A stretch of DNA of 64,000 nt from Tritonibacter mobilis (GTDB taxonomy: Bacteria; Pseudomonadota; Alphaproteobacteria; Rhodobacterales; Rhodobacteraceae). Location: NCBI RefSeq assembly GCF_001681715.1, contig NZ_LNWY01000019.1, positions 1 to 64,000 of the forward strand. Reading direction: 5' to 3'. How positions within the stretch are numbered: the stretch's first letter is position 1; each line of letters starts with the position of its first letter. The notes under the pieces are model-generated. The model worked only from the letters and a program-made list of their open reading frames with translations, was not told the DNA's origin and made no database searches. Below are positions 28,486 to 38,016 of this stretch, piece by piece. The translations under genes and the position numbers were made by a program.

Positions 28486-29106
28486 TCAGTTAACGCGTTT
28501 TTCCAAAACCAGAAAGGTCATCATCCCAAGGGGTGGCAGTTTGCGCAGTTCTGCAATTTGCAGTGATGGCTCTTGCAAGATGGTGTCCATTTTAAAGTCT
28601 GAATGCCAGCCGATCAGGTTGGCCATCGGTGCCGCGACACGCTCCAATCCCGCCATTACACCCGTGGTCTTGGCAAAGTGATTGGTGATGACGACTTTTC
28701 CGCCGGGTTTTAGCACTCTGGCGATCTCGGCCATGACCTTTTCCGGTTCAGGGACCACCGATAGAACGTGCATCGCAGCAATGGTGTCAAAGCTCGCATT
28801 TTCAAAAGCCAGTTCGCGGGCATCCATGCGTTGAAGATCAACACGGTTTTGGAGCTCAAGCGCATCCACTTTCCGCTGGGCTTTGGCGAGCATTTCAGCG
28901 CTGAAGTCAACGCCGGTTATCCGCACTTCGGGGCCGTAATGAGGCAGCGACAGTCCGGTTCCGACGCCCACTTCGAGCACATGCCCTTTGCGATCATTGA
29001 TAAAACTCACAGCACGGCGGCGCCCGACATCTGTGACCGCACCGAAGGTTCGATCATAAACCGGCGCCCATCGGGCATAGGATGACTCGACCGCTTCAAT
29101 TTTCAA
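28486..29106 (-). CDS. pmtA: Phosphatidylethanolamine N-methyltransferase PmtA
   Basis: 206 residues. A class I SAM-dependent methyltransferase with motif I HVLEVGVGTGLSLPHY, ITGVDFSAEMLAKAQRK and LKPGGKVVITNHF. The opening YARWAPVYDRTFG and overall length match the Rhodobacter-type PmtA, which methylates PE three times to phosphatidylcholine. It is third in a psd-pssA-pmtA operon, 1 bp after pssA, which supports the role strongly. Confidence 0.9.
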   Translation of the reverse strand: MKIEAVESSYARWAPVYDRTFGAVTDVGRRRAVSFINDRKGHVLEVGVGTGLSLPHYGPEVRITGVDFSAEMLAKAQRKVDALELQNRVDLQRMDARELAFENASFDTIAAMHVLSVVPEPEKVMAEIARVLKPGGKVVITNHFAKTTGVMAGLERVAAPMANLIGWHSDFKMDTILQEPSLQIAELRKLPPLGMMTFLVLEKRVN

Positions 29107-29107
29107 T

Positions 29108-29875
29108 TCAATGTCCTTTCCTATCTTCAGAAATGCGATGGGACAGAATGCTCCAGAAAACTACAATCAAATATGCCACACACAGAACTACAAGAGTGAT
29201 CCAAGCATAAATAAGTACTGCCGACCCAAGTACCGCAAAACCGACCAGAAAAAACTTCACGTTGTTGCGAGAGATTTTTGCGGTTTTGAAGGACCAGACG
29301 GGGAAACGCGCGATCATGGCCCATCCGACGAGGATCAAATGCAGGCAAATGACGACATCGGGCAGCAAAGGCGCGTCGGCAAAAGCGAATGACAGAAACA
29401 TCGGCAGCATCGCCAACAAAGCGCCAGCTGGCGATGGAATGCCGGTGAAGTAAGCGCCAGCAGTGTCTTTGTCTTCGGGCGTGTCAGATTTTGCGGTGAC
29501 ATTGAACCGGGCGAGGCGCACGACACAACAGATCGCGTAAATCAGGACCGTTATCCAGGCGATACCGCGCAAATCCTGTAACGCCCAAAAATAGATGACC
29601 AGTGCGGGGGCGACGCCAAAATTTACAAAATCTGCAAGTGAGTCCAACTCGGCACCCATCTTGCTGTCACTGTTGAGGAGGCGAGCCAACCGCCCGTCCA
29701 ATCCATCCAGAACGCAAGCGGCAAGGATCAGCTGAACGGCCAGCACGTAGTTGCCCTCGATGCCAAATCGAATGGCAGAAAGGCCCGCGCAGATTGCAGC
29801 GATCGTCAGCATATTTGGGATCAGCTGAACGATCGTCAGGTGTGAGGGGGTAGGATGCTCTTCGCCTTCACCCAT
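29108..29875 (-). CDS. pssA: CDP-diacylglycerol-serine O-phosphatidyltransferase PssA
   Basis: 255 residues, multi-pass membrane enzyme. The CDP-alcohol phosphotransferase motif DG..AR...G...D...D is seen in [27 protein letters not shown]. It makes phosphatidylserine, which Psd encoded just upstream decarboxylates to PE. It overlaps psd by 8 bp. Confidence 0.93.
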   Translation of the reverse strand: MGEGEEHPTPSHLTIVQLIPNMLTIAAICAGLSAIRFGIEGNYVLAVQLILAACVLDGLDGRLARLLNSDSKMGAELDSLADFVNFGVAPALVIYFWALQDLRGIAWITVLIYAICCVVRLARFNVTAKSDTPEDKDTAGAYFTGIPSPAGALLAMLPMFLSFAFADAPLLPDVVICLHLILVGWAMIARFPVWSFKTAKISRNNVKFFLVGFAVLGSAVLIYAWITLVVLCVAYLIVVFWSILSHRISEDRKGH

Positions 29876-30569
29876 TATCGACCCCTGCTGCAGTTTGCGT
29901 CGGCGCTGCGGCAGTCAAATCCGCAATAACGGTTTCTCCCGCAACCATTGTCTGACCAAGATCGACAAGAGGTGTGACACCTTCGGGCAGGTAGACATCC
30001 AGCCGAGAGCCAAAGCGGATCAGACCGAAACGCGTGCCCCGGTCCAGATGCGCGCCGGGTTTTACAAAACACACGATCCGGCGGGCGACCAGACCGGCAA
30101 TCTGTACCACGGCCAGATCGCGACCATCTTCCATACGGATCGCGAGGCTGTTGCGTTCATTATCCGCACTGGCCTTGTCCAGCGAAGCATTAAAGAACTT
30201 GCCCGGGCGGTAGGCTACGGCGGTGACTTCGCCCGCGACCGGTGCGCGGTTCACATGGCAGTTAAATACGCTCATGAACACGCTCACCCGTGTCAGGGGA
30301 ACATCAGGCAGGCCAAGTTCCGCAGGAGGAATTGCGGGTTCAATCAGGGAGATAACCCCATCCGCAGGTGACACCACAAGACCCGGCCGCGCAGGCGTAA
30401 CCCGTTCGGGATCGCGGAAAAAGTAATAACACCAGACGGTCAAACCCACACCAATCCAGCCCAAAATCGGGGTCAGCAGGAAAAGCCCAAAGGTTACTGC
30501 AGCAAAGATCGCGACAAACTTGCGCCCCTCAGGGTGCATAGGTTTGATGAAAGTCCCGATCATGTTCAT
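29868..30569 (-). CDS. psd: Phosphatidylserine decarboxylase Psd (short, archaeal-type)
   Basis: 233 residues with an N-terminal membrane hairpin (about 20-50), then [27 protein letters not shown] and the self-cleaving site region [15 protein letters not shown], where the serine becomes the pyruvoyl cofactor. The short form is standard in alphaproteobacteria. AAGGGA precedes the ATG. It is the first gene of the operon. Confidence 0.94.
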   Translation of the reverse strand: MNMIGTFIKPMHPEGRKFVAIFAAVTFGLFLLTPILGWIGVGLTVWCYYFFRDPERVTPARPGLVVSPADGVISLIEPAIPPAELGLPDVPLTRVSVFMSVFNCHVNRAPVAGEVTAVAYRPGKFFNASLDKASADNERNSLAIRMEDGRDLAVVQIAGLVARRIVCFVKPGAHLDRGTRFGLIRFGSRLDVYLPEGVTPLVDLGQTMVAGETVIADLTAAAPTQTAAGVDNG

Positions 30570-30899
30570 AGTTATTTCCCTTGTATTGGAACGCAGGCGC
30601 GGGATGGTCTTTGCGGCTGATTTGCGCCACTTCCCCGGCAGTCAGGCCTCCCGTAGCATGTCCTGACGTCCCTAGCTACTGACCATGATCATGAAAGCAG
30701 TAGCTTTGTTTGAACCGAGCGGTTCAAGACTGTGGTATTTGGTGGCGCGTCGGCGATGTCCCGCCACAAGGCGCGATGTTGCTTGGAGTGGTATCACGGT
30801 CTTGTTCTGCCCGGCGTTCTGCTGAATAAAGATGCGGTTTCACGAACTCAATTTTGAGCCATCTTTTCATCCCGCCTCTTTTCTTCACATGAGATCAAA
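30570..30899. other. Intergenic region, 330 bp, between psd and MarR gene
   Basis: No convincing gene is present. It holds the divergent promoters of the psd operon and the MarR regulator, and a perfect 18-bp palindrome at 30710-30727 described separately. Confidence 0.5.
30710..30727. promoter_or_regulatory. Perfect palindrome TTGAACCG-AG-CGGTTCAA, putative operator
   Basis: Two 8-bp arms with a 2-bp spacer. The form and size are those of a TetR-family operator. It is 140 bp before psd and about 170 bp before the MarR gene. No TetR gene is adjacent, so the binding protein is unknown or the site is a relic. Confidence 0.55.
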
Positions 30900-31391
30900 G
30901 TGACGTCTGATATGAGCCGCCAAGAAACCGTACAACGTGCAAAGCAGCTCTTTGGTCCCGAAGACCACAAGGTTGGCTATAACCGGCTGTGGTTCAACAT
31001 CATGCGCGCGCACCGCAAATTCTATCCGGTGATGGCTAAGGTTATGCGCCGTGAAGGATTGAAAGACCCAATCTGGTACGAAATCTTACTCGCAGTGGAA
31101 AACGCCGGACCGACCGGCAAGCCCATGCAACAGCTCGAAGAAACTCTCTTCGTGCCACAATACGCGCTCTCGCGGCACATCGGGCGGATGCAAAAAGAAG
31201 GTTTGCTGCGGCGCGAGTATGTCTCGGAGGGTAAACGCAAGCAGATCCTGTTTCTGACGCCAGAAGGCGAGGGGCTGCACGAACGTGTCTGGCCAATATA
31301 TATGGACACGATCCAAGAGGTGATCGGCCCGACCATGGATGAGGATGAAGCCTATGAAATTGCTTATCTTCTCATCAAGATGTTGCCTTAA
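30900..31391 (+). CDS. MarR-family transcriptional regulator
   Basis: 163 residues with a winged helix: PMQQLEETLFVPQYALSRHIGRMQKEGLLRREY then SEGKRKQILFLTPEGEGLH. It starts at GTG 30900 (GAGA upstream) or ATG 30912. MarR proteins bind small molecules or oxidants and regulate neighbouring genes. It is convergent to the TonB receptor gene. No target is evident. Confidence 0.85.
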   Translation: MTSDMSRQETVQRAKQLFGPEDHKVGYNRLWFNIMRAHRKFYPVMAKVMRREGLKDPIWYEILLAVENAGPTGKPMQQLEETLFVPQYALSRHIGRMQKEGLLRREYVSEGKRKQILFLTPEGEGLHERVWPIYMDTIQEVIGPTMDEDEAYEIAYLLIKMLP

Positions 31392-31400
31392 AATGTGAGT

Positions 31401-31426
31401 GCCCCAACGCCCAACGGCGTCGGGGC
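31401..31426. terminator. Bidirectional hairpin between MarR and TonB-receptor genes
   Basis: GCCCCAACGCC (31401-31411) pairs with GGCGTCGGGGC (31416-31426) with one mismatch and a 4-nt loop, between two convergent genes. There is no strong U-run. Confidence 0.65.
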
Positions 31427-31433
31427 AGGTTGT

Positions 31434-33398
31434 TCAAAAGCGCATGATCGCCTCAAGGACGAAGGTCCGCCCCGGTTCATTCAGGGTGGAGAACCCGGCA
31501 TAGTCACCGCCGTAGGTGGCGCGATCTGCGTAAGCCTGATCAAAGAGGTTATTGATCGAGCCGCGAATGGTGACACCGTTCAGCGCAGGCGGGGTGTATT
31601 CGGCAAATAGATTTACCACCTCATAGCCCTCAAAGGTTTGATCGGTGTAGATCCCTTGCCCCTCATAATCGAGAGCCATATCGAGGCTGCCGCCGACCAA
31701 CAGATTGTATTGCGGAAGGCTCTGCTGAATTTCGAGCGCGATAACCTCACCCAGTGGTGCGCCAAGGTCCAAGGTCTCATAGCTGCCGGCTTCGGTGCCG
31801 TTGATCTTGGGTTTGTTGTTTGAATAGGTCAGGCGCGCAAAGCCACTATCCCAGTCATAGGTCGCCCCGATATTGAAGCCACTGCTTTCAAAGTCATAGT
31901 GACTGGCCTCGTACCGGCTTGTTGTACGGTTATAGGTTGAGCCACGCGCGTTCTCGATTTTGGTCTGAAACAGCTCCGCACCCAAGGTCCAGCCGCCCTG
32001 TTTCCAGTCGATCCCGACAACAATGTTGTCCGAGCGTGAGGTTTCGGTCAGCCCGGAGTAATCCCAAGTATCCCCAAGCAGGTAGTTATCCTCAAGATTG
32101 ATGCCACCGAAAACTGACGAGTATCCTGCGCGCAGGGATAATGAATCCGTTGCCTGATAGACAACAGACAGGTTGCCGCTTGCCCCCGAGACGCTGGTGT
32201 TTGCCTCGTACCTGTCACTAAAATCCATCCAGTCATAGCGAAGACCGGCCGAAACCTTCAGATGTTCCGTTGGCTGCAAACGGGCTTGTGCAAAAATACC
32301 TGTGTTTTTGCTTTGCTCGAACGGCGCGTCGCTGATCCAGTTGGCACGATACCGGTTCTTCTTGTCCTGATAATCGATGCCGGCGGTAATCGAACTCACG
32401 TCAGAGAGATGGAACTCGTTGGCGATTGTGATGGATTTGGTGCGGGATTTCGCATCATCTGCATAGGGAACTGGCGTTTTTACGTCCGTTTCGGAGTAAC
32501 CGATTGTCACCGACGGATCCCAAATCCCATCCGCCAGTGTGTTTTCATACCGAAGCGACACTGTGCTTCTCGCTGTATCGTAAAAGCGGGTTCCTGCGCC
32601 GGGGCCGAAGTTTGCGCGGTAATTCCGCTCTGCTGCATCTTCCAGCCGCTGAGCCGAGAACTCTACACGATGGCCCTCAGCGGATTCATAGGCCAGCTTT
32701 AGCAATGTTGCCGACAGATCTGCGCCTGATCCTTCCATTACCCGACCGTCGCCATCGGTGTAATTTTCACCTGTCATACGCCGGGTATATCCGAGGATTC
32801 CAAATCCAGCTGAACGCGCGGCCAAGGTCAGTGCGCCGCCTACGGTGCGTCCATTATCGCCATAGCTCAGATGCGCTTTGCCACCAAAATTTGCACCGTC
32901 ATCGAGAAAATCTTCGGCGTCGATGGTTTCCATGACAACGCGACCAGCAAGCGCCTGCGGGCCCGCATCCGCCGGAGCCACGCCCGGATCAACGCGCACA
33001 GACTTCATCAGACCGGGATCGAAGGCATTGGCGCTGACGTGGTGAAATACACGGTTGTTCTGTGGGATACCGTCAAGCTGGATCGCGAGGTTCAGCATAT
33101 CGACGCCGTTGACGAAAATCTTCTGCGCGACCGGGATACCGCCCCCAACCGCAGCGGAGGCGATCCCCGCAAACAGATCTTTGACGTCGCCCATGCGGGC
33201 GCGGTCAATCTCGGCATCTGCGACGTAGACCGCAGTCGCGCGATCAGCAGCCTCGCCGAAGGGGTCCTGCTGGCGCACGATGATAGGGTCGAGCGAGAAA
33301 ACCTCTGCCTCCTGCGCCCAAAGAGGTGTTGTCGACATAAAGGTGAGGGCGGTTCCGCAGGCCAGAAGCGCCCGGGTTGAGGTGATATGAGCAGCCAT
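31434..33398 (-). CDS. TonB-dependent outer-membrane receptor (heme/siderophore type)
   Basis: 654 residues from the ATG at 33398, where a clear signal peptide begins (MAAHITSTRALLACGTALTF, cleavage near LWAQ-EAE) and GGA lies upstream; the longer frame adds a non-signal-like extension. A possible TonB box is DPIIV near the mature N-terminus. The plug domain shows AAVGGGIPVAQKIFVNGVD, like the hemoglobin/heme receptor plug consensus, then a 22-strand-sized barrel ending with a terminal aromatic (IMRF). The substrate is probably heme or an iron chelate but unproven. No TonB/ExbB or heme-transport genes are next to it. Confidence 0.85.
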   Translation of the reverse strand: MAAHITSTRALLACGTALTFMSTTPLWAQEAEVFSLDPIIVRQQDPFGEAADRATAVYVADAEIDRARMGDVKDLFAGIASAAVGGGIPVAQKIFVNGVDMLNLAIQLDGIPQNNRVFHHVSANAFDPGLMKSVRVDPGVAPADAGPQALAGRVVMETIDAEDFLDDGANFGGKAHLSYGDNGRTVGGALTLAARSAGFGILGYTRRMTGENYTDGDGRVMEGSGADLSATLLKLAYESAEGHRVEFSAQRLEDAAERNYRANFGPGAGTRFYDTARSTVSLRYENTLADGIWDPSVTIGYSETDVKTPVPYADDAKSRTKSITIANEFHLSDVSSITAGIDYQDKKNRYRANWISDAPFEQSKNTGIFAQARLQPTEHLKVSAGLRYDWMDFSDRYEANTSVSGASGNLSVVYQATDSLSLRAGYSSVFGGINLEDNYLLGDTWDYSGLTETSRSDNIVVGIDWKQGGWTLGAELFQTKIENARGSTYNRTTSRYEASHYDFESSGFNIGATYDWDSGFARLTYSNNKPKINGTEAGSYETLDLGAPLGEVIALEIQQSLPQYNLLVGGSLDMALDYEGQGIYTDQTFEGYEVVNLFAEYTPPALNGVTIRGSINNLFDQAYADRATYGGDYAGFSTLNEPGRTFVLEAIMRF

Positions 33399-33704
33399 AA
33401 CATTTCCATTGAACGGGGTGGATGCTGTGCTGGCACAAGGGAAAGCTGGCGGAGCGGTGGCCCAGCCGATAGGCGCGCCATTGTTAACATGCAAGTGCAT
33501 GTAGTGAATTTATGATCCGTTCTCGGTGATTTTCCCGCTGTTTGTGGTCCGCATGTCACAAACCCGCCCTGCAGCAATCTGCGGTCGTTGAGGCTGGTCG
33601 GGCTAGATTGAATGTGAGCAAAACTCATAATCATCTGCCATAAGATGAATTTGCTTACTGGTCGCGGGGCCACTATGTGTGTGCGAAACTCTGCGAGCGG
33701 AAAC

Positions 33705-34754
33705 ATGCATAACTTTAGCCTACCCAAGTCCAAAGCCTTTGAGGCCCTGACACGAACTGCCCAAGAACGCATCCTGATCCTTGACGGGGCGATGGGGACA
33801 CAGATTCAAACTCTGGGCTTGGATGAAGAGGCGTTCCGCGGCCACGGAGGGCATACATGTGCGTATCACTCCGATCATCCGCAGAAGGGAAACAACGATC
33901 TGCTGATCTTGACCCAGCCTGAAGCGGTTGAGCAGATCCACTATGACTTTGCGATGGCTGGCGCAGACATTGTTGAAACCAATACGTTTTCTTCGACAAC
34001 CATCGCGCAGGCGGATTACGCGCTTGAGGATGCCGTGCATGATCTGAACGCCGAGGGCGCGCGGGTCGCGCGTCGCGCCATGGATCGCGCCACCGCAGAG
34101 GATGGCAAACCCCGCTGGGTCGCGGGCGCTGTCGGGCCTACCAACCGGACCGCTTCGATCAGCCCCGATGTGAATGATCCCGGCTATCGCGCCGTGACCT
34201 TTGACGAGCTGCGCATCGCCTATGGGCAGCAGATCCGAGGTCTGATTGCGGGTGGGTCGGATTTGATCCTGATCGAGACTATCTTTGATACGCTGAACGC
34301 CAAGGCCGCGATTTTTGCGTGTTTCGAGGCCTTCTTAGAACATGGCGAGCGTCTGCCCATCATGATTTCCGGTACCATTACGGACGCCTCGGGCCGTACC
34401 CTTTCGGGGCAGACACCGACCGCTTTCTGGCATTCTGTGCGCCATGCGCGCCCATTCACGGTTGGGCTCAATTGCGCATTGGGGGCCGATGCAATGCGTC
34501 CTCACCTGACCGAACTGGCCGGAGTCGCAGAGTCGCTGGTGTGTGCTTATCCGAATGCAGGCCTGCCCAACGCTTTTGGCCAATATGATGAAGAACCCGA
34601 AGACACCGCCGCGAAGGTCGAGATCTTTGCGAAAGAGGGTCTGGTGAACGTGGTGGGTGGGTGCTGCGGCACCACGCCTGAGCATATCCGCGCCATTGCC
34701 GAACATGTCGCCCCTTACGCCCCACGTCAGATCCGGGAGACCGCAAATGTCTGA
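33705..34754 (+). CDS. metH: Methionine synthase homocysteine-binding half (MetH part 1)
   Basis: 349 residues, only the homocysteine S-methyltransferase barrel: [10 protein letters not shown] near the start, [15 protein letters not shown], and the zinc-binding cysteines in [10 protein letters not shown] and [11 protein letters not shown]. The start MHNFSLP at 33705 is chosen as the first plausible ATG after a GCGGA run. In E. coli this domain is the first 350 residues of MetH; here it is a separate protein overlapping its partner by 8 bp. A stand-alone protein could also act as a betaine-homocysteine methyltransferase, but the context favours MetH. Confidence 0.9.
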   Translation: MHNFSLPKSKAFEALTRTAQERILILDGAMGTQIQTLGLDEEAFRGHGGHTCAYHSDHPQKGNNDLLILTQPEAVEQIHYDFAMAGADIVETNTFSSTTIAQADYALEDAVHDLNAEGARVARRAMDRATAEDGKPRWVAGAVGPTNRTASISPDVNDPGYRAVTFDELRIAYGQQIRGLIAGGSDLILIETIFDTLNAKAAIFACFEAFLEHGERLPIMISGTITDASGRTLSGQTPTAFWHSVRHARPFTVGLNCALGADAMRPHLTELAGVAESLVCAYPNAGLPNAFGQYDEEPEDTAAKVEIFAKEGLVNVVGGCCGTTPEHIRAIAEHVAPYAPRQIRETANV

Positions 34755-37476
34755 GCCACTGCTTCGCCTGTCCGGTCTTGAGCCTTTTGTGCTGACCAAG
34801 GATATTCCCTTCGTCAACGTGGGCGAGCGGACCAATGTCACCGGCTCTGCCAAATTCAGAAAACTGATCACCAATCGCGACTATGCCACCGCATTGGATG
34901 TCGCGCGGGATCAGGTGGAAAACGGTGCGCAGATCATCGACATCAACATGGATGAAGGGCTGATCGACTCCAAGCAGGCGATGATCGATTTCCTGAACCT
35001 CGTGGCGGCGGAACCCGATATTGCGCGGGTGCCGATCATGATCGACAGCTCCAAATGGGAGGTGATCGAGGCCGGTCTGAAATGTGTGCAGGGCAAGCCG
35101 ATTGTGAACTCCATCTCGCTCAAGGAAGGTGAGGAGAGTTTTCTGCATCAGGCTGGCCTATGTCTGGCTTACGGCGCAGCTGTCGTCGTGATGGCTTTTG
35201 ATGAGGACGGTCAGGCCGATAGTTTTGAGCGTAAAATCGAAATCTGTGCGCGCGCCTACAAGATCCTCACCGAGCAGGTCGGCTTTCCGCCCGAAGATAT
35301 CATCTTTGATCCCAATGTGTTTGCGGTGGCGACCGGCATCGAGGAGCACGACAACTACGGTGTCGATTTCATCGAGGCGACGCGCTGGATCAGGGAAAAC
35401 CTGCCGCATTGCCATATCTCAGGCGGGGTCTCGAACCTGTCGTTCAGTTTTCGCGGCAATGAGCCCGTGCGCGAGGCGATGCATGCGGTGTTTCTGTATC
35501 ATGCGATCAAGGTCGGCATGGATATGGGGATCGTCAACGCGGGCCAGCTTGCGGTCTATGACCAGATCGACCCGGAGCTACGCGAGGCCTGCGAAGATGT
35601 TGTGCTGAACCGCACGCCCAAATCCGGTGGTACCGCAACCGAGAACCTTTTGGACATTGCCGAACGGTTCAAGGGCGGTGCGCGCGAAGAAAAGAAACGT
35701 GATTTGTCGTGGCGTGAATGGTCCGTGGAGAAACGGCTTGAGCATGCGCTGGTGAACGGGATCACTGAGTTCGTCGAGGAGGACACCGAAGAAGCCCGTC
35801 AGGCCGCCGACCGCCCCTTGCATGTGATCGAAGGTCCGCTGATGGACGGCATGAATGTGGTGGGCGATCTCTTTGGCGCGGGCAAGATGTTCCTGCCGCA
35901 AGTGGTGAAATCCGCCCGCGTCATGAAACAGGCTGTGGCGGTGCTTTTGCCATATATGGAAGAAGAAAAACGCCAGAGCGGAGGAGGCGGCAAGGACACC
36001 GCAGGCACCGTGCTGATGGCCACCGTAAAAGGCGATGTGCATGATATTGGAAAGAATATCGTCGGTGTTGTTCTGGCGTGTAATAACTTTGAGATCATCG
36101 ACCTCGGCGTGATGGTGCCGCCGCAAAAGATCCTGGAGGAAGCGCGCGCGCATAATGTCGATGTGATCGGTCTGTCTGGTCTTATTACTCCGTCGCTGGA
36201 TGAGATGGTGCATTTGGCGTCCGAGTTGGAGCGCGAGGGATTTGACATCCCGCTCCTGATCGGTGGTGCGACCACCTCTAAGGTCCACACCGCGGTGAAA
36301 ATCTCACCGCAATATTCGCGCAATCAGGCCATATACGTCACCGATGCCAGCCGTGCGGTCGGTGTGGTTTCCTCGCTTCTGAGCGACACGCAACGTGACA
36401 CCTACATTGCTGATATTCGCTCAGAATATAATGAGGTGGCCGAACGGCACGAGCGCGCCGAGCATGCTAAGACCCGTTTGCCTCTGGCGGCAGCGCGGGC
36501 GAATGCGATGCAAATCGATTGGAGCGACTACAACGTCGAGGCACCTAAGTTTACCGGCGCGCAGGTGGTTGAAGACTGGGACTTGGCAGAGATCGCACGT
36601 TACATCGACTGGACCCCGTTCTTCCAGACGTGGGAACTAAAGGGTGTCTATCCGCGCATACTGGAGCATGAAAAATATGGCGAGGCAGCACGTGCGCTGT
36701 TGAAAGATGCGCAGGCCATGCTGGAGCAAATCATCAGCGAGCAGTGGTTCAAACCGCGCGCTGTGGTCGGGTTCTGGCCCGCAAATCGGCATGGTGACGA
36801 CATCCGACTGTTCACGGATGAAACGCGGGCGCAAGAACTTGCAACACTCTATACGCTGCGCCAGCAGACCTCCAAACGCAAGAACAGCCCGAACCTCGCA
36901 ATGGCGGATTTCGTTGCCCCCGAAGGCGTGGCAGATTGGGTCGGCGGCTTCGTTGTGACGACAGGCCCGGAAGAGGTCGCTATTGCCGACGCCTTTGAAA
37001 AAACGGGCGATGATTACAGCGCGATCATGGTCAAGGCTCTTGCGGATCGCTACGCTGAGGCAATGGCCGAAATGCTGCATGAACGAGTGCGCCGCGACTA
37101 TTGGGGCTATGCCCCAGACGAGGCTTTTGCGCCCGAAGAGCTGATTGGCGAACCCTATCGCGGGATACGGCCCGCTCCGGGGTATCCGGCGCAGCCCGAT
37201 CATACCGAAAAGCTCACCCTGTTCCGCCTGCTCGATGCTGAGGCGACCACGGGTGTTGAACTCACCGAGAGCATGGCGATGTGGCCGGGATCATCGGTCT
37301 CGGGGATCTATATCGGCCACCCGGATGCCTATTACTTTGGTGTGGCCAAGGTGGAACAGGATCAGGTGTCAGAATATGCAGATCGCAAGGGCATGCCCCT
37401 TGAGGAGGTCGAGCGCTGGCTTACCCCGATCCTGAACTATCGCCCGGGTGATCGTGCGGTGATCGCAGCGGAGTAA
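34747..37476 (+). CDS. metH: Methionine synthase, folate/cobalamin/reactivation half (MetH part 2)
   Basis: 909 residues. Domains in order: methyltetrahydrofolate-binding (about 1-290, [13 protein letters not shown]), the four-helix cap (about 330-430), cobalamin-binding with [13 protein letters not shown] (the DxHxxG histidine that ligates cobalt), SGLITPS and GGATTSK (about 430-560), and the SAM-dependent activation domain (about 600-909, with [12 protein letters not shown]). Together with the preceding gene it sums to about 1258 residues, close to E. coli MetH. The start ATG overlaps part 1 by 8 bp. It converts homocysteine plus methyl-THF to methionine and requires B12. Confidence 0.94.
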   Translation: MSEPLLRLSGLEPFVLTKDIPFVNVGERTNVTGSAKFRKLITNRDYATALDVARDQVENGAQIIDINMDEGLIDSKQAMIDFLNLVAAEPDIARVPIMIDSSKWEVIEAGLKCVQGKPIVNSISLKEGEESFLHQAGLCLAYGAAVVVMAFDEDGQADSFERKIEICARAYKILTEQVGFPPEDIIFDPNVFAVATGIEEHDNYGVDFIEATRWIRENLPHCHISGGVSNLSFSFRGNEPVREAMHAVFLYHAIKVGMDMGIVNAGQLAVYDQIDPELREACEDVVLNRTPKSGGTATENLLDIAERFKGGAREEKKRDLSWREWSVEKRLEHALVNGITEFVEEDTEEARQAADRPLHVIEGPLMDGMNVVGDLFGAGKMFLPQVVKSARVMKQAVAVLLPYMEEEKRQSGGGGKDTAGTVLMATVKGDVHDIGKNIVGVVLACNNFEIIDLGVMVPPQKILEEARAHNVDVIGLSGLITPSLDEMVHLASELEREGFDIPLLIGGATTSKVHTAVKISPQYSRNQAIYVTDASRAVGVVSSLLSDTQRDTYIADIRSEYNEVAERHERAEHAKTRLPLAAARANAMQIDWSDYNVEAPKFTGAQVVEDWDLAEIARYIDWTPFFQTWELKGVYPRILEHEKYGEAARALLKDAQAMLEQIISEQWFKPRAVVGFWPANRHGDDIRLFTDETRAQELATLYTLRQQTSKRKNSPNLAMADFVAPEGVADWVGGFVVTTGPEEVAIADAFEKTGDDYSAIMVKALADRYAEAMAEMLHERVRRDYWGYAPDEAFAPEELIGEPYRGIRPAPGYPAQPDHTEKLTLFRLLDAEATTGVELTESMAMWPGSSVSGIYIGHPDAYYFGVAKVEQDQVSEYADRKGMPLEEVERWLTPILNYRPGDRAVIAAE

Positions 37477-37488
37477 TCTTCACCAAGG

Positions 37489-37520
37489 CAGGGTCCATTC
37501 TGTCGCAGGACTGGACCCTG
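37489..37520 (+). terminator. Hairpin after metH
   Basis: CAGGGTCCA (37489-37497) and TGGACCCTG (37512-37520) are perfect arms around a 14-nt loop, starting 12 bp past the stop. There is no U-run, so it may be a message-stabilising hairpin instead. Confidence 0.5.
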
Positions 37521-37566
37521 AAACGAGGTTGCGCTGTGTGATCGCACTGGCGATGATCTGCACATT

Positions 37567-38016
37567 ATGACCCAGCCCTATTCCTACCGCGATGATCCGC
37601 AGGTCCCGGCCTTTGACGATAGCGCGCCCATTGCTGTGATGGATGCGGAATGTGCGATCTGTAGCTGGGGCGCACGCATGATCCATCGGTTGGATCACAG
37701 TTGCCGGGTTCGGATCTGTCCGGTGCAATCTGATCTTGGTGCCGCGTTCTTGCGCCATTACGGCTTGCGCCCCAATGACCCGACGAGCTGGCTCTATCTC
37801 GATGCGGGGCGCGCGCATGTGGATTTTGAGGCTGTGATCCAAGCGGGCCAAAGCTTTGGTGGATGGGGCAGTATGGTTCGCGTGCTGCGGCTTTGCCCGC
37901 GTTTCTTGCGGGATTGGCTCTATCAACGTCTGGCCCGCAATCGCTACAGGGTGTTCGGACGTGCCGATATGTGCGCCTTACCTGATCCTGAATTTCGCAA
38001 AAGGCTGATGCGGTGA
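37567..38016 (+). CDS. DCC family protein (DUF393)
   Basis: 149 residues. The DxxC-xxC signature MDAECAICSWGARM lies near the N-terminus, with the conserved end RADMCALPDPEFRKRL. The family is called thiol-disulfide oxidoreductase-like, but the biochemical role is not well established. It overlaps the next gene by 4 bp (GTGA), and the two form an operon. Confidence 0.82.
   Translation: MTQPYSYRDDPQVPAFDDSAPIAVMDAECAICSWGARMIHRLDHSCRVRICPVQSDLGAAFLRHYGLRPNDPTSWLYLDAGRAHVDFEAVIQAGQSFGGWGSMVRVLRLCPRFLRDWLYQRLARNRYRVFGRADMCALPDPEFRKRLMR

Noticed and set aside
33501-33704. Riboswitch (SAM, SAH or B12) in front of metH
   Set aside because: I looked for the conserved blocks of the cobalamin riboswitch and SAM-II-like leaders on both strands and found none.
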